A stretch of 64,000 bases of DNA, from positions 3,162,001 through 3,226,000 of the forward strand of contig NZ_CP019445.1 in the NCBI RefSeq assembly GCF_001975225.1, given 5' to 3'. Each line of letters begins with the position of its first letter. The first letter of the stretch is position 1. The position numbers were made by a program, and so were the translations under genes. Below the pieces are notes generated by a model. The model was not told the DNA's origin. It did not search any database and was given only the letters and a program-made list of their open reading frames with translations. The DNA comes from Kosakonia cowanii JCM 10956 = DSM 18146. GTDB lineage: Bacteria; Pseudomonadota; Gammaproteobacteria; Enterobacterales; Enterobacteriaceae. This document shows positions 12,163 through 22,876 of the stretch, piece after piece.

Positions 12163-12670
12163 GCCGGATGGCGGCGTAAACGCCTTATCCGGCCTACGGA
12201 GTGTCATGCTTTTGTAGGCCTGATAAGCGTAGCGCCATCAGGCAAGTTATGGGCTCCGAAGCGGATTGCCGGATGGCGGCATAAACGCCTTATCCGGCCT
12301 ACGGAGTGGCACGCTTTTGTACGCCTGATAAGCGCAGCGCCATCAGGCAGGTCTTCGGACCCGGAGCAGAGTGCCGGATGGCGGCGTAAACGCCTTATCC
12401 GGCCTACGGGGTGTCATGCTTTTGCAGGACTGATAAGCGCAGCGCCATCAGGCAGGTTTTCGAACCCGGTGCAGAGTGCCGGATGGCGGCGTAAACGCCT
12501 TATCCGGCCTACGGAGTGGTACGCTTTTGTAAGCCTGATAAGCGTCGCGCCATCAGGCAGGTTTTGGGCTCCGAAGCGGATTGCCGGATGGCGGCGTAAA
12601 CGCCTTATCCGGCCTACGGAGTGACATGATTTTGTAGGCCTGATAAGGCGCAGCCGCCATCAGGCAGTGC
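12163..12670. repeat. REP/BIME array, five units with a period of exactly 105 bp
   Basis: GCCGGATGGCGGC begins at 12163, 12268, 12373, 12478 and 12583. Each unit pairs one REP arm (GCCGGATGGCGGC...CGCCTTATCCGGCCTAC) with an inverted one (GCCTGATAAGCG..GCGCCATCAGGC), joined by about 20 bp of spacer. The array fills the space between convergent yeaC and pncA. Such BIMEs bind gyrase or IHF, stabilise mRNA ends, or are spread by RAYT transposases; no RAYT gene is in the window. Confidence 0.92.
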
Positions 12671-12687
12671 GCGGGAATCAGCAACAC

Positions 12688-13329
12688 TTACCCGCGCGTT
12701 TCCAGCCAGTCCGCCAGCGTATAGAGCGTTGCGCCGCCGCTTGCCATTGCCATAAACGCCTGCGTGCTGTCGTCGGCATGCAGGTTTACGCCACGACAAC
12801 CGTCGGTAATCACACTTACTTCATACCCAAGCTGTAGCGCATCCTGCACCGTAAACTTCACGCAATAATCGGTGGCTAAGCCCATCACCACCAGCTCGCG
12901 AACGCCATGCGCCTGCAACCAGTCGTGAAGCGCCGTCTGCTGACGGTGGCCGTTATCGAAAAAGGCGCTGTAGCTGTCGATAAGCGGATTTTCCCCTTTG
13001 TGGAACACCGCATCGATGCCCTGCTGATCGAGCAGCGGATGCAGCGCCGCGCCCTCGCTCCCTTGCACACAGTGATCGGGCCAGAAAGTCTGCGCCAATC
13101 CCTCCAGCTCGCCAGTAACAAACGGCTCAACGCCGTGCTGGCTGGCGAAACTGCCGTGATTCGCCGGATGCCAGTCCATGCTGGTCAGCACCGGTTCGCC
13201 GCGGCTTTTAAACCACGGGATCAGCGTGTTTGCCACATCCACAGTGCTGTCGCCGCCCGCAACGGCCAGCGCGCCACCGGCACAAAAATCGTTTTGCAGA
13301 TCGACCAGCAGCAGAGCGCGTGCTTTCAT
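12688..13329 (-). CDS. pncA: PncA, nicotinamidase/pyrazinamidase, 213 aa
   Basis: Hydrolyses nicotinamide to nicotinate for NAD salvage, and also activates pyrazinamide. The catalytic triad is Asp10 (VDLQNDF), Lys111 (FHKGENP) and Cys156 (ATDYCVKF); the metal site is formed by DWHPANH. It lies 10 bp after ansA on the same strand with the ribosome site AAGGAG, so the two form an operon as in E. coli. Confidence 0.95.
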   Translation of the reverse strand: MKARALLLVDLQNDFCAGGALAVAGGDSTVDVANTLIPWFKSRGEPVLTSMDWHPANHGSFASQHGVEPFVTGELEGLAQTFWPDHCVQGSEGAALHPLLDQQGIDAVFHKGENPLIDSYSAFFDNGHRQQTALHDWLQAHGVRELVVMGLATDYCVKFTVQDALQLGYEVSVITDGCRGVNLHADDSTQAFMAMASGGATLYTLADWLETRG

Positions 13330-13339
13330 CGTTAACTCC

Positions 13340-14356
13340 TTACTCGTCCGGCGTCAGTTCACCGCGCAGGTTTTGCGTCATCGCGGTGCGGATCGCATTC
13401 GCGTCCAGATCCTGACTTAACAGATAGTGCAGTTTAGTCAGCGTCGCCTCGACCGTCATGTCCGCGCCGCCAATCACGCCTGCATGGGCGAGGGCGTTAC
13501 CGGTAGCGTAACCACCCATATTGACCTTGCCGGACATGCACTGGGTCAGGTTCACAACCACGATGCCGCGCTCGCTCGCTTCCTGCAGCGCCTTAAGGAA
13601 CTCGCGGTTTTGCGGCGCGTTGCCTACGCCGTATGAACGCAGGATCAGCGCTTTTACCGGCTGCAGCAGGAAGTTACGCACCACATCGGCAGAAATACCC
13701 GGGTAGATGGTCACAACGCCAATCGGTTGCGGGGTGATCGGATGAACGATCAGTTCGCCCACGGTGCTCGGCGCAGGCGGCGTGCCGAGACGGCGAATGT
13801 GGATACCTGCTTCCAGCAGCGGCGAGAGGTTCGGTGAGGCAAAAGCATCAAAACCGTCAGCGTGGGCTTTAGTGGTGCGGTTGCCACGATAGAGACGGTT
13901 GTTGAAAAAGAGGGTCACTTCATTAATCGGGAAGTTCGCCGCCACATAGAGCGCGTTAAGCAGGTTGATCTGCCCGTCGGAGCGCAGTTCCGCCAGCGGG
14001 ATTTGTGACCCTGTCACAATTACCGGCTTGCCGAGGTTTTCAAGCATAAACGACAGGGCGGACGCGGTGTAGGCCATGGTGTCGGTGCCGTGCAGGATCA
14101 CGAAACCGTCATACTCGTCGTAGTGCGCTTTCACATCATCCGCAATATGCTGCCAGTCTTCCGGCGTCATATCGGAGGAGTCCATCAGCGGGGCATATTC
14201 ATGGATGGTGAAGTCGGGCATCTCCGGACGATGGAACTCTGGCATCAGCGCCAGCTGGCGCTGCAGATGACCGGAAACCGGCACATAGCCATGCTCTGAA
14301 CGCTGCATGCCGATGGTGCCGCCCGTGTAGGCTACGTAAATGGATTTTTTTTGCAT
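13340..14356 (-). CDS. ansA: AnsA, cytoplasmic L-asparaginase I, 338 aa
   Basis: Hydrolyses L-asparagine to aspartate and ammonia. The two active-site threonines are visible: Thr14 in YTGGTIG and Thr91 in LHGTDTMAYTAS. There is no signal peptide, so this is the cytoplasmic, low-affinity type I enzyme. The ATG at 14356 matches relatives, although no clear Shine-Dalgarno precedes it. Upstream lies sppA with a terminator between; downstream is pncA. Confidence 0.95.
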   Translation of the reverse strand: MQKKSIYVAYTGGTIGMQRSEHGYVPVSGHLQRQLALMPEFHRPEMPDFTIHEYAPLMDSSDMTPEDWQHIADDVKAHYDEYDGFVILHGTDTMAYTASALSFMLENLGKPVIVTGSQIPLAELRSDGQINLLNALYVAANFPINEVTLFFNNRLYRGNRTTKAHADGFDAFASPNLSPLLEAGIHIRRLGTPPAPSTVGELIVHPITPQPIGVVTIYPGISADVVRNFLLQPVKALILRSYGVGNAPQNREFLKALQEASERGIVVVNLTQCMSGKVNMGGYATGNALAHAGVIGGADMTVEATLTKLHYLLSQDLDANAIRTAMTQNLRGELTPDE

Positions 14357-14380
14357 GGTAAGTAGGTTCTGACTGAATCA

Positions 14381-14405
14381 AAAAATCCCCTCCAGCGGAG
14401 GGGAT
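14381..14405 (-). terminator. Terminator between sppA and ansA
   Basis: Perfect stem ATCCCCTCC / GGAGGGGAT with an AGC loop; the minus-strand transcript then has TTTTT. It should limit read-through from sppA into ansA. Confidence 0.85.
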
Positions 14406-14418
14406 GCGTAAGGAAAAA

Positions 14419-16272
14419 TTAGCGAACGGTGGCGCAGTTCAGGCACAGCGCATAACGGTTCTGCGGATCGTTAAATACCGCCAGTTTATCCGTTTCGGCT
14501 TTCACTTCCTGCGCTGCGCTTGCCAGCGGTGCCGGCAGGTAAGCCTGCAGCGCCTGTGGCAGCATTGCGCGCACCGAGCCGGTCATGCTGTCCACCACGC
14601 GGTCCAGTAAGCCTAGCTCCTCTTCGTAGTAATCAACATGCCACTGTTTCAGCTTCGCCAGCTCTGCGGCTTTAGCAATCGCGTCATCGAAGTCGCCCAG
14701 TGCATCGACCAGGCCGTTATTTTTCGCATCCTGACCGGTCCAGACGTGGCCCTGTGCGATTTTATCCACCTGCTCCGGCGTGCTGTTGCGCGACTTCGCC
14801 ACCAGCGTGATAAAGCGCTTATAGCCATTCTCGATGCTCAACTGCATCATTTGCTGAACTTCATCAGGCAGCGCTTTGGTCATGCTCACATCCGCCAGCG
14901 GCGAAGTGGCAACGCCATCCGTATGCACACCGATGCTGTCGAGGCTGTTCTCCAGCGTATTGATCACGCCAAAGATGCCGATGGAGCCGGTCAGGGTGCT
15001 CGGGTTGGCAACAATGTAGTTGGCTGGTGTCGAGATCCAGTACCCACCGGAGGCTGCCATGCCGCCCATCGAAACGACAACCGGTTTGCCTGCCGCACGG
15101 GCAGCGGCCAGTTCAGCGCGGATCACCTCGGAGGCGCTGACGCTGCCGCCGGGGCTGTTGACACGCAGGACAATCGCTTTGACCTTGTCATCCAGACGCG
15201 CGTCGCGGATCTGCGCCGCGGTAGTATCACCGCCCACATTCCCCGGGGTCTCTTCGCCATCCATGATGGCGCCGTTAGCGAAGATCACCGCCACAGTGCC
15301 GCCTACATCGGCCGGCGTTTTGGTTTGATAGTCATAGAAGCTGATGGCGCGGAAGTTTTTATCTTCCTTGCTCCAGCCAAACTGTTTCACCATCGCTTTT
15401 TCTGCGTCAGCGGCAGAGCCCAGCTCATCAACCAGCTTGTTATCGAGCGCATATTTCGCCGTATCGCCGTCCACTTTACGCAGGCCGTCGAGCATCGCTT
15501 GCGCGCCAGGGAAGACCTGCTGGGCGGTGATCTGGCGGTTAGCCGCCACGGTGTTGAGGTAGTTCTGCCACAGCTCGCCGATCCAGCGGCTGTCCGCTTC
15601 GCGCGCGGCAGGGGACATATCGTCGCGAATGAACGGCTCAACGGCGGATTTGTAAGTGCCGACGCGGAAGACGTGGGTCGTCACTTTCAGTTTGTCGAGC
15701 AGCGCTTTGTAATAAAGGCCGTTGGTAGCGAAACCATGCAGATCGACCACGCCCTGCGGCGAGAGCCAGATCTTATTGGCAAAGCTTGCAAGGTAGTACT
15801 GACCCTGGCTGTAATTATCGCCCACCGCATAGACCGGTTTCCCGCTGTCGCGGAATTCGCGCAGCGCTTTACCGATGTACTGCATCGAGGGCTGATCGGC
15901 ACCGGCGAAATTCTTCAGATCGAGCACAATGCCGGTAATGTTGCGATCCTGCTGTGCCTGACGGATAGTTTCGACGATATCGAAGAGTGAGTTCTCCTGC
16001 AGACGATCGGAGCTGGCACCGAACAGCTGGCGACCCAGTGCGCCGAGGCGACCGCTGGCGGAGGTTTTATCAACCACCACGCCGGAGATATCCAGCAGCA
16101 GCGCGCCGCGCCCGCTGCGTTCCGCTTTGCTGTCGCTGACCTGCATCCATACGCCGACTGCCACTAATATCAACACGATGAAGATAACGTTCATCACCAG
16201 GTTGCGGGTAAAGTTCAGCAATCGCCAGCACCACTTAAAAAATCCGGCAATAATGCGCCAAAGGGTTTGCAT
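14419..16272 (-). CDS. sppA: SppA, protease IV (signal peptide peptidase), 617 aa
   Basis: An inner-membrane serine protease that degrades cleaved signal peptides in the periplasm. One N-terminal membrane anchor (about residues 24-46) is followed by two tandem S49 domains. The Ser-Lys dyad is split between them: Lys in [12 protein letters not shown] of the first domain and Ser in [11 protein letters not shown] of the second. Length is one residue short of the E. coli protein. The ATG at 16272 follows CAGGGAGAATAC. Confidence 0.95.
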   Translation of the reverse strand: MQTLWRIIAGFFKWCWRLLNFTRNLVMNVIFIVLILVAVGVWMQVSDSKAERSGRGALLLDISGVVVDKTSASGRLGALGRQLFGASSDRLQENSLFDIVETIRQAQQDRNITGIVLDLKNFAGADQPSMQYIGKALREFRDSGKPVYAVGDNYSQGQYYLASFANKIWLSPQGVVDLHGFATNGLYYKALLDKLKVTTHVFRVGTYKSAVEPFIRDDMSPAAREADSRWIGELWQNYLNTVAANRQITAQQVFPGAQAMLDGLRKVDGDTAKYALDNKLVDELGSAADAEKAMVKQFGWSKEDKNFRAISFYDYQTKTPADVGGTVAVIFANGAIMDGEETPGNVGGDTTAAQIRDARLDDKVKAIVLRVNSPGGSVSASEVIRAELAAARAAGKPVVVSMGGMAASGGYWISTPANYIVANPSTLTGSIGIFGVINTLENSLDSIGVHTDGVATSPLADVSMTKALPDEVQQMMQLSIENGYKRFITLVAKSRNSTPEQVDKIAQGHVWTGQDAKNNGLVDALGDFDDAIAKAAELAKLKQWHVDYYEEELGLLDRVVDSMTGSVRAMLPQALQAYLPAPLASAAQEVKAETDKLAVFNDPQNRYALCLNCATVR

Positions 16273-16434
16273 GTATTCTCCCTGCGAGTTAACGGCCACC
16301 GCTGCCCGAGCGGCAAAGTGTGGTTATCCTAATTATCCCGCTGCCTCTTGTCAGCAGGAATCGCCTCCGGCGCTGTAACAATTTCTACGCCCATGTTAAT
16401 TTTATGAACAAATTTCACAACAAGAGGTTAACTA

Positions 16435-16986
16435 ATGGACGCACTTGAACTTCTCGTCAACCGACGCAGTGCTTCTCGCCTGGCAGAACCGGCTCCGGCA
16501 GGTGAACAGCTGGATAACATTCTGCGCGCTGGCATGCGAGCGCCAGACCACGGCACACTGCAACCGTGGCACTTCTTTGTGATTGAGGGGGAAGGGCGCG
16601 AGCGCTTCAGCCAGACGATGGAGCAGGCGGCGCGTGCCGCGTGCCAGGATGAAAAAGGCATTGAGAAAGCGCGTACCTCGCCGTTTCGTGCACCGATGAT
16701 TATCACCGTGGTGGCAAAGTGTCAGGCGCACCACAAAGTGCCGCAGTGGGAGCAGCTGCTCTCCGCGGGGTGTGCGGTGATGGCGATGCAGATGGCGGCG
16801 CTGGCGCAGGGCTTTAACGGCATCTGGCGTACCGGCCCGCTGACCAACAGCCCCGAGGTTCGCCAGGCGTTTAACTGTGGTGAACTGGATCAGATTGTCG
16901 GCTTCCTCTACCTCGGTACCCCGCAGTTGAAAGCCTCTACCACGGTGACCGTGCCGGATCATACGCCGTTCGTTACCCACTTCTGA
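16435..16986 (+). CDS. ydjA: YdjA, FMN-dependent nitroreductase family oxidoreductase, 183 aa
   Basis: A minimal nitroreductase-fold protein, conserved at this position in enterobacteria. FMN contacts include RRSASRL near the N-terminus and the GIWRTGP loop; it lacks the extra helices of NfsA and NfsB. E. coli YdjA binds FMN tightly, and the physiological substrate is not established. The start follows AAGAGGTTAACTA. Divergent from sppA. Confidence 0.93.
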   Translation: MDALELLVNRRSASRLAEPAPAGEQLDNILRAGMRAPDHGTLQPWHFFVIEGEGRERFSQTMEQAARAACQDEKGIEKARTSPFRAPMIITVVAKCQAHHKVPQWEQLLSAGCAVMAMQMAALAQGFNGIWRTGPLTNSPEVRQAFNCGELDQIVGFLYLGTPQLKASTTVTVPDHTPFVTHF

Positions 16987-16995
16987 GTGCCGCTT

Positions 16996-17083
16996 GCGCC
17001 GGATGGCGATAAACGCTAATCCGGCCTGGGCCACCACGCAGGTTTGCAGGCCAGATTAAACGCTGCCGTCATCCGGCAGCAGG
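16996..17083. repeat. Degenerate REP pair between ydjA and the acid phosphatase gene
   Basis: GCCGGATGGCGATAAACGCTAATCC at 17001 is a decayed REP arm, partnered by a hairpin GCTGCCG / CGGCAGC (17062-17068 and 17074-17080). On the minus strand the second hairpin is followed by GTTTAAT and may also terminate the phosphatase transcript. Confidence 0.7.
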
Positions 17084-17084
17084 G

Positions 17085-17831
17085 TTACTTATGACTCGCT
17101 GCAAACTCCTCTTTGGCTTTTTGCAACTGCTGCTGGAACGCCGGATTGGTGTGCAGGGTGGCGACAACCGCCGAGCCGACAACGCGCGCGGCGTCAACGT
17201 CGCTCTGCCAGTGGTAACCACAAATCACCCGGCTTTGGCCCAGGTCGAAGCCGCGCTTGAGGATCTCATTCTGTCGCTGCGGATTGACTTCCGCCAGCAC
17301 CAGCGCCGTGGCCCAGCCAATCGCCGTATGGCCTGACGGGTAGGATCCATTCTTCGACAGCTCATCCTGATCTTTGGTATTGCAGGTTGGCACGTTGTAG
17401 AAGGCGAAAGGACGAATGCGCATGTACTTCTGTTTAGCGCCGCGTGTGGCCAGATCGCCCGCATCTTCAATCATATTGGTCAGCAGCTTGTGCAGCTGCG
17501 GCGCATCTTTTTCGGTGATCGGTGAACCGAACGCGCCGGAGAAGGCGTTGGCCACGCCGCCGCTGCTCAGGTTGGCGTCTTCAGCGGCAAGCTTGCCGCG
17601 CTCGGTATTGCGCAGTAAACGCCCCTGCTCATACATCGCCTGATCGTTGAGAAAAGCGATGCTGCCCACTTCCGGCGGTGGCGGCAGCAGCGCCAGGCTA
17701 TCAATTGCCTGGTCGTTTTTCAGGTAGTAGAGATCCGGTTTGGTGGTGGCATCATTTCCCGTTGGTACAAGAGCAAAGGCGTTGGCAGAAAGTAAACCCG
17801 CAAGGCAAAGGGTGATAAGTCTTTTTTTCAT
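17085..17831 (-). CDS. Class A non-specific acid phosphatase (PhoN/PhoC type), periplasmic, 248 aa
   Basis: A Sec signal peptide ([20 protein letters not shown]) precedes a PAP2-fold phosphatase. The full signature K-x6-RP, PSGH, SR-x5-H-x3-D is present: [21 protein letters not shown] and [13 protein letters not shown]. It hydrolyses phosphomonoesters in the periplasm at acid pH. The ATG at 17831 has TAAGGAATC upstream; the in-frame extension to 17927 is not credible. E. coli K-12 lacks a gene here, so it is an insertion between ydjA and selD. Confidence 0.92.
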   Translation of the reverse strand: MKKRLITLCLAGLLSANAFALVPTGNDATTKPDLYYLKNDQAIDSLALLPPPPEVGSIAFLNDQAMYEQGRLLRNTERGKLAAEDANLSSGGVANAFSGAFGSPITEKDAPQLHKLLTNMIEDAGDLATRGAKQKYMRIRPFAFYNVPTCNTKDQDELSKNGSYPSGHTAIGWATALVLAEVNPQRQNEILKRGFDLGQSRVICGYHWQSDVDAARVVGSAVVATLHTNPAFQQQLQKAKEEFAASHK

Positions 17832-18094
17832 TAGAGATTCCTTAGATTTTTGACTGCAACAGCCATAGGTGGCTGTTGTCATATTTCTGTCATAATCTGC
17901 GCGAAATAACATTGCGGTGAATCGCAAAACCGCTCCTGCACCGTTTTGCTGCGGTGTGAACGCTTAAAATATAATCAGCAATTATCACTCTTTCGCTCGC
18001 TTAATGAGCAACGGGGCGCGAAATCGGATTGTCACACTTACTACCTTACGGTTTGGGCGCTACCATAGCGCCATTGCAATGACAGGAGATGTCC

Positions 18095-19138
18095 ATGAGC
18101 GAGCAAGCTATTCGTTTAACGCAATACAGCCACGGAGCCGGTTGCGGATGTAAAATTTCCCCCAAAGTGCTGGATACCATCTTGCACAGCGAGCAGGCGA
18201 AGTTCCTCGATCCCAACCTTCTGGTCGGCAACGAGACGCGTGACGACGCCGCGGTTTACGACCTTGGTAATGGCACCTGCGTTATCAGCACTACTGACTT
18301 TTTTATGCCGATTGTCAATAACCCCTTCGACTTTGGCCGCATCGCCGCAACAAACGCCATCAGCGACGTCTTCGCGATGGGCGGCAAACCGATCATGGCT
18401 ATCGCTATCCTCGGCTGGCCGCTTGATAAGCTGCCCCCGGAGGTTGCTCGTGAAGTGATCGAAGGCGGGCGTTTTGCCTGTCAGCAGGCGGGCATTGCGC
18501 TGGCCGGTGGCCACTCGATCGATGCCCCGGAGCCGATTTTTGGCCTTGCCGTCACCGGCGTAGTGCCGACCGAGCGCGTGAAGAAGAACAGCACCGCGCA
18601 GGCGGGCTGCAAACTCTTCCTCACCAAACCGCTGGGTATTGGCGTGTTGACCACCGCTGAGAAGAAATCCCTGCTTAAGCCGGAGCATGTTGGGCTGGCG
18701 ACGGAGGTGATGTGCCGGATGAACCTCGCCGGTGCGGCGTTTGCCGATATTGAGGGTGTGAAAGCGATGACCGACGTCACCGGCTTTGGTCTGCTGGGAC
18801 ACTTGAGCGAGATGTGCCAGGGCGCGGGCGTGCAGGCGCAACTTACCTACGCCGACGTGCCGAAGCTGCCAGGCGTGGAGGAGTATATTGCCCAGGGCGC
18901 GGTGCCGGGCGGCACGCAGCGTAACTTTGCCAGCTACGGCCACCTGATGGGCGAGATGCCGGATGCCGTGCGCAATCTGTTGTGCGATCCGCAAACCTCC
19001 GGCGGTCTGCTGCTGGCGGTGACGCCGGATGCCGAAGCGCAGGTGAAAGCCACGGCGGCGGAGTATGGCATCGAACTGAGCGCCATTGGCGAACTGGTCA
19101 CCGCCCGCGGCGGTCGCCCGATGATTGAGATCCGATAA
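18095..19138 (+). CDS. selD: SelD, selenophosphate synthetase, 347 aa
   Basis: Makes selenophosphate from selenide and ATP for selenocysteine and selenouridine synthesis. The active-site Cys17 and Lys20 are in [10 protein letters not shown]; the position that is selenocysteine in some organisms is Cys here. I take the second of two ATGs (18095) because it lies 7 nt after GGAG and gives the E. coli length. topB begins 4 nt after its stop, so the two are coupled. Confidence 0.95.
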   Translation: MSEQAIRLTQYSHGAGCGCKISPKVLDTILHSEQAKFLDPNLLVGNETRDDAAVYDLGNGTCVISTTDFFMPIVNNPFDFGRIAATNAISDVFAMGGKPIMAIAILGWPLDKLPPEVAREVIEGGRFACQQAGIALAGGHSIDAPEPIFGLAVTGVVPTERVKKNSTAQAGCKLFLTKPLGIGVLTTAEKKSLLKPEHVGLATEVMCRMNLAGAAFADIEGVKAMTDVTGFGLLGHLSEMCQGAGVQAQLTYADVPKLPGVEEYIAQGAVPGGTQRNFASYGHLMGEMPDAVRNLLCDPQTSGGLLLAVTPDAEAQVKATAAEYGIELSAIGELVTARGGRPMIEIR

Positions 19139-19142
19139 GTCG

Positions 19143-21080
19143 ATGCGGTTATTTATTGCCGAAAAGCCCAGTCTGGCGCGCGCCATTGCCGATGTGTTGC
19201 CGAAGCCGCATCGCAAAGGCGACGGCTACATTGAGTGCGGTAATGGCCAGGTGGTGACCTGGTGTATCGGTCACCTGCTGGAGCAGGCGCAGCCGGATGT
19301 CTATGACAGCCGCTATGCGCGCTGGAACCTGGCGGATTTGCCCATTGTGCCGGAGAAGTGGCAGCTGCAGCCGCGCCCCTCGGTGCTTAAGCAGATCAAC
19401 GTTATTAAGCGTCTGCTTGCCGACGCCGACGAAGTGGTGCATGCCGGTGACCCGGATCGCGAAGGGCAACTGCTGGTGGATGAGGTGATTGACTACCTGC
19501 AACTGCCCGCGGAAAAGCGCCAGCATGTGCAGCGCTGCCTGATTAACGATCTCAACCCGCAGGCGGTGGAGAGAGCGATTGGGCGGCTGCGTGCCAACAG
19601 CGAGTTTATTCCGCTCTGCGTCTCGGCGCTGGCCCGCGCCCGCGCAGACTGGCTTTACGGCATTAATATGACCCGCGCCTATACGCTTTTAGGCCGCAAC
19701 GCCGGCTATCAGGGGGTGCTCTCCGTTGGGCGCGTCCAGACCCCGGTGCTGGGGCTGGTGGTGCGGCGCGATGAAGAGATTGAGAACTTCGTCTCGAAAG
19801 ATTTTTTTGAAGTGAAAGCGCATATTGTGACCCCCGCCGGGGAGCGGTTTACCGCCCTCTGGCAGCCGAGCGATGCCTGTGAGCCTTACCAGGATGAAGA
19901 GGGACGTCTGCTGCATCGCGCGCTGGCGGAGCACGTAGTTAACCGCATCAGCGGTCAACCGGCGATGGTCACTGCCTATAACGATAAACGGGAATCAGAA
20001 CTGGCACCGCTGCCGTTCTCCCTCTCATCACTGCAGATTGAGGCGGCGAAGCGTTTTGGCCTGAGCGCGCAGAACGTGCTCGATACCTGCCAGAAGCTGT
20101 ATGAAACCCACAAATTAATTACCTATCCGCGCTCCGACAGCCGCTATTTGCCGGAGGAGCACTTTGCCGGTCGCCATGCGGTGCTGAACGCGATTGGCGT
20201 GCATGCCGCCGATCTGCTGCCGCAGCCGGTGGTTAACCCCGATACGCGCAACCGCTGCTGGGATGACAAAAAGGTGGATGCTCACCATGCGATCATTCCG
20301 ACCGCGCGCAGCTCGAAGGTGAGCCTCAGCGATAACGAGGCCAAAGTCTACAACCTGATTGCGCGGCAATATCTGATGCAGTTCTGCCCGGATGCGGTGT
20401 TCCGCAAGTGCCAGATCGATCTCGATATCGCCAACGGCAAGTTTATCGCCAAAGCGCGTTTCCTGGCGGAAGCGGGGTGGCGGACGCTGCTTGGCGCGAA
20501 AGAGCGCGATGAAGATGATGACGGCACGCCGCTGCCGGTGGTAGCAAAGGGCGATGAGCTGTTGTGTGAAAAGGGCGAAGTGGTGGCGCGCCAGACGCAG
20601 CCGCCGCGCCACTTCACCGATGCGACGCTGCTCTCTGCGATGACCGGTATTGCGCGCTTTGTGCAGGATAAGGATCTGAAAAAGATCCTGCGCGCCACCG
20701 ATGGATTAGGCACCGAAGCGACGCGTGCGGGTATTATCGAACTGCTGTTTAAGCGCGGCTTTCTGGTGAAAAAAGGGCGCTATATTCACTCTTCCGACGC
20801 AGGAAGGGCATTGATCCACTCGCTGCCGGAGATGGCGGCGCGACCCGATATGACTGCGCACTGGGAGTCGGTGCTGACGCAGATCAGCGAAAAGGAGTGT
20901 CGCTACCAGGACTTTATGCAGCCGCTGGTCGGCACGTTGCATGAGCTGATCCACCAGGCGCGCAGCACCCCGGTACGGCAGTTCCGCGGCCTGGTGGCAC
21001 CCGGCGGCGATAAGAAAAAATCCTTCGCCAAAGGACGCAGTAAGAAACGCCCGCCCGCGGCGGAAGCGCCTGCCTCGTAA
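19143..21080 (+). CDS. topB: TopB, DNA topoisomerase III, 645 aa
   Basis: A type IA topoisomerase that decatenates DNA and resolves replication and recombination intermediates. It starts with the Toprim domain ([16 protein letters not shown], with [12 protein letters not shown] for metal binding); the active-site Tyr is in [11 protein letters not shown], about residue 328. The C-terminus is a short Lys/Arg-rich tail. Only 4 nt separate it from selD. Confidence 0.95.
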   Translation: MRLFIAEKPSLARAIADVLPKPHRKGDGYIECGNGQVVTWCIGHLLEQAQPDVYDSRYARWNLADLPIVPEKWQLQPRPSVLKQINVIKRLLADADEVVHAGDPDREGQLLVDEVIDYLQLPAEKRQHVQRCLINDLNPQAVERAIGRLRANSEFIPLCVSALARARADWLYGINMTRAYTLLGRNAGYQGVLSVGRVQTPVLGLVVRRDEEIENFVSKDFFEVKAHIVTPAGERFTALWQPSDACEPYQDEEGRLLHRALAEHVVNRISGQPAMVTAYNDKRESELAPLPFSLSSLQIEAAKRFGLSAQNVLDTCQKLYETHKLITYPRSDSRYLPEEHFAGRHAVLNAIGVHAADLLPQPVVNPDTRNRCWDDKKVDAHHAIIPTARSSKVSLSDNEAKVYNLIARQYLMQFCPDAVFRKCQIDLDIANGKFIAKARFLAEAGWRTLLGAKERDEDDDGTPLPVVAKGDELLCEKGEVVARQTQPPRHFTDATLLSAMTGIARFVQDKDLKKILRATDGLGTEATRAGIIELLFKRGFLVKKGRYIHSSDAGRALIHSLPEMAARPDMTAHWESVLTQISEKECRYQDFMQPLVGTLHELIHQARSTPVRQFRGLVAPGGDKKKSFAKGRSKKRPPAAEAPAS

Positions 21081-21091
21081 TCCCGTCAGCA

Positions 21092-21528
21092 ATGCCCGAT
21101 GGCGCTGCGCTTATCGGGCCTACAAAAGCATGCTAACCCGTACGCCGCCATCCGGCACTCCGCACCGGGCCCGAAAACCTGCCTGATGGCGCTGCGCTTA
21201 TCAGGCCTACAAAAGCGTGCTAACCCGTACGCTGCCATACGGTACTCTGCACCGGGTCTGCAAATTGCCTGATGGCGCTGCGCTTATCAGGCCTACAAAA
21301 GCGTGCTAACCCGTACGCCGCCATCCGGCACTCCGCACCGGGCCCGAAAACCTGCCTGATGGCGCTGCGCTTATCAGGCCTACAAAAGCGTGCTAACCCG
21401 TACGTTGCCATACGGCACTCTGCACCGGGTCTGCAAATTGCCCGATGGCGCTGCGCTTATCGGGCCTACAACGGCATGCTAACCTGTAGGCCGGATAAGG
21501 CGTTTATGCCGCCATCCGGCAATGCGCT
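21092..21528. repeat. REP/BIME array of about 86.5-bp units in a 173-bp dimer pattern
   Basis: GATGGCGCTGCGCTTATC occurs at 21098, 21185, 21271, 21358 and 21444. Spacings alternate 87, 86, 87, 86, and the linkers alternate too: a GGCCCGAAAACCTG form and a GTCTGCAAATTG form. The real repeat is therefore a 173-bp dimer. The array closes with a canonical REP arm (GTAGGCCGGATAAGGCG...GCCGCCATCCGGC) at about 21487-21520. It fills the space between convergent topB and gdhA and differs from the array at 12163. Confidence 0.9.
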
Positions 21529-21532
21529 GCGG

Positions 21533-22876
21533 TTAAATCACTCCCTGGGCGATCATCGCGTCGGCGACTTTAACAAAGCCCGCGATATTCGCGCCGCGTA
21601 CGTAATGCGTTTGCTTCTCTTCACCGCCGTACTCCACGCAGGCCTGGTGAATATCCAGCATGATGTGCTGCAAACGGGCATCCACCTCTTCGGCTTTCCA
21701 ACTGATGCGGCCTGCATTCTGCGCCATCTCCAGACCGGAAGTTGCCACGCCGCCAGCATTCGCCGCTTTGCCTGGGGCAAACAGCACGCCTGCGTCGAGG
21801 AAAAGATCCGTCGCTTCGATGGTGGTCGGCATATTGGCCCCTTCGGCCACGGCTTTGACACCGTTGGCGATAAGCGTCTGCGCGGCTTCAACGTCCAGCT
21901 CATTCTGCGTGGCGCAGGGCAGCGCGATGTCGACCGGCACTGACCACGGCTGTTTCCCTTCCAGATAAGTCAGGCCAAACTCCCGCGCGTAATCGGCTAC
22001 CCGGCCGTCGCGGCTCGCCTTGATCTCGCACAGGCGCGCCAGTTTTTCCGCCGTGAAGCCCGCTTCGTCAACCACCGTTCCCGCAGAGTCAGAGGCGGTA
22101 ATCACGCGCGCGCCGAGCGACATCGCTTTCTCAATCGCATACTGGGCAACGTTACCGGAGCCGGAAACCGCCACGCGCATCCCTTCGAAGCCAAGGCCAT
22201 GGCGCTCCAGCATCGCCTGGGTGAAATAGACCAGGCCGTAACCGGTCGCTTCCGGGCGGATCAGGCTGCCGCCAAACGAGAGGCCTTTTCCGGTAAAGAC
22301 GCAGGCGGTGTTGTTGGAGAGCTTTTTCATCATCCCGGCCATAAAGCCCACTTCACGCCCGCCTACGCCGATATCGCCGGCAGGCACATCGGTGTCTGCG
22401 CCAAGGTGGCGATACAGCTCGGTGATCAGCGCCTGGCAGAAGCGCATCACTTCGCCGTCACTTTTGCCTTTAGGATTGAAATCACTGCCGCCTTTACCGC
22501 CGCCCATCGGGAGGGTGGTGAGGGCATTTTTGAAGGTCTGTTCGAAGCCGAGGAACTTGAGGATCGATAAGTTTACCGAGGGGTGAAAACGCATGCCGCC
22601 TTTATAGGGGCCGATAGCGGAGCTGAACTGCACGCGCCATGCGCGGTTAACCTGCACCTGGTTGCGATCGTCTACCCAGGCGACACGGAACTGAATCACG
22701 CGCTCCGGCTCAACCAGACGTTCAAGCAGCGAAAGCTGACGGTAGCGCGGGTTGGCCTCGAGAAAGGGCCAGAGGGTACTCATCACTTCACGAACGGCCT
22801 GGGAGAACTCCGGCTGGTGCGGATCGCGTTGATGAACAGCGTTGAGGAATGTTGCAAGAGAGGGGGTCTGATCCAT
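21533..22876 (-). CDS. gdhA: GdhA, NADP-specific glutamate dehydrogenase, 447 aa
   Basis: Makes glutamate from 2-oxoglutarate and ammonia with NADPH when ammonia is plentiful. The substrate lysines lie in PYKGGMRFHPSVN, SILKFLGFEQ and PMGGGKGGSDF, and the NADP-binding fold begins at AVSGSGNVAQYA. Length and sequence match E. coli GdhA. No strong ribosome site is visible (AAGAGACG). It faces the topB-side repeat array. Confidence 0.96.
   Translation of the reverse strand: MDQTPSLATFLNAVHQRDPHQPEFSQAVREVMSTLWPFLEANPRYRQLSLLERLVEPERVIQFRVAWVDDRNQVQVNRAWRVQFSSAIGPYKGGMRFHPSVNLSILKFLGFEQTFKNALTTLPMGGGKGGSDFNPKGKSDGEVMRFCQALITELYRHLGADTDVPAGDIGVGGREVGFMAGMMKKLSNNTACVFTGKGLSFGGSLIRPEATGYGLVYFTQAMLERHGLGFEGMRVAVSGSGNVAQYAIEKAMSLGARVITASDSAGTVVDEAGFTAEKLARLCEIKASRDGRVADYAREFGLTYLEGKQPWSVPVDIALPCATQNELDVEAAQTLIANGVKAVAEGANMPTTIEATDLFLDAGVLFAPGKAANAGGVATSGLEMAQNAGRISWKAEEVDARLQHIMLDIHQACVEYGGEEKQTHYVRGANIAGFVKVADAMIAQGVI

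Noticed and set aside
12163..12670. Could the regular 105-bp repeats be a CRISPR array?
   Set aside because: Repeats are palindromic REP elements and the linkers are near-identical rather than unique spacers; no cas genes are present.
14638..15990. 450-codon open frame on the plus strand opposite sppA
   Set aside because: A shadow of the sppA coding sequence with no ribosome site; sppA matches its family from end to end.
21220..21411. Open frame on the minus strand with an internally repeated peptide (RFCRPDKRSAIRQ)
   Set aside because: It is the translation of the REP array; the peptide repeat only reflects the DNA repeat, and there is no start signal.
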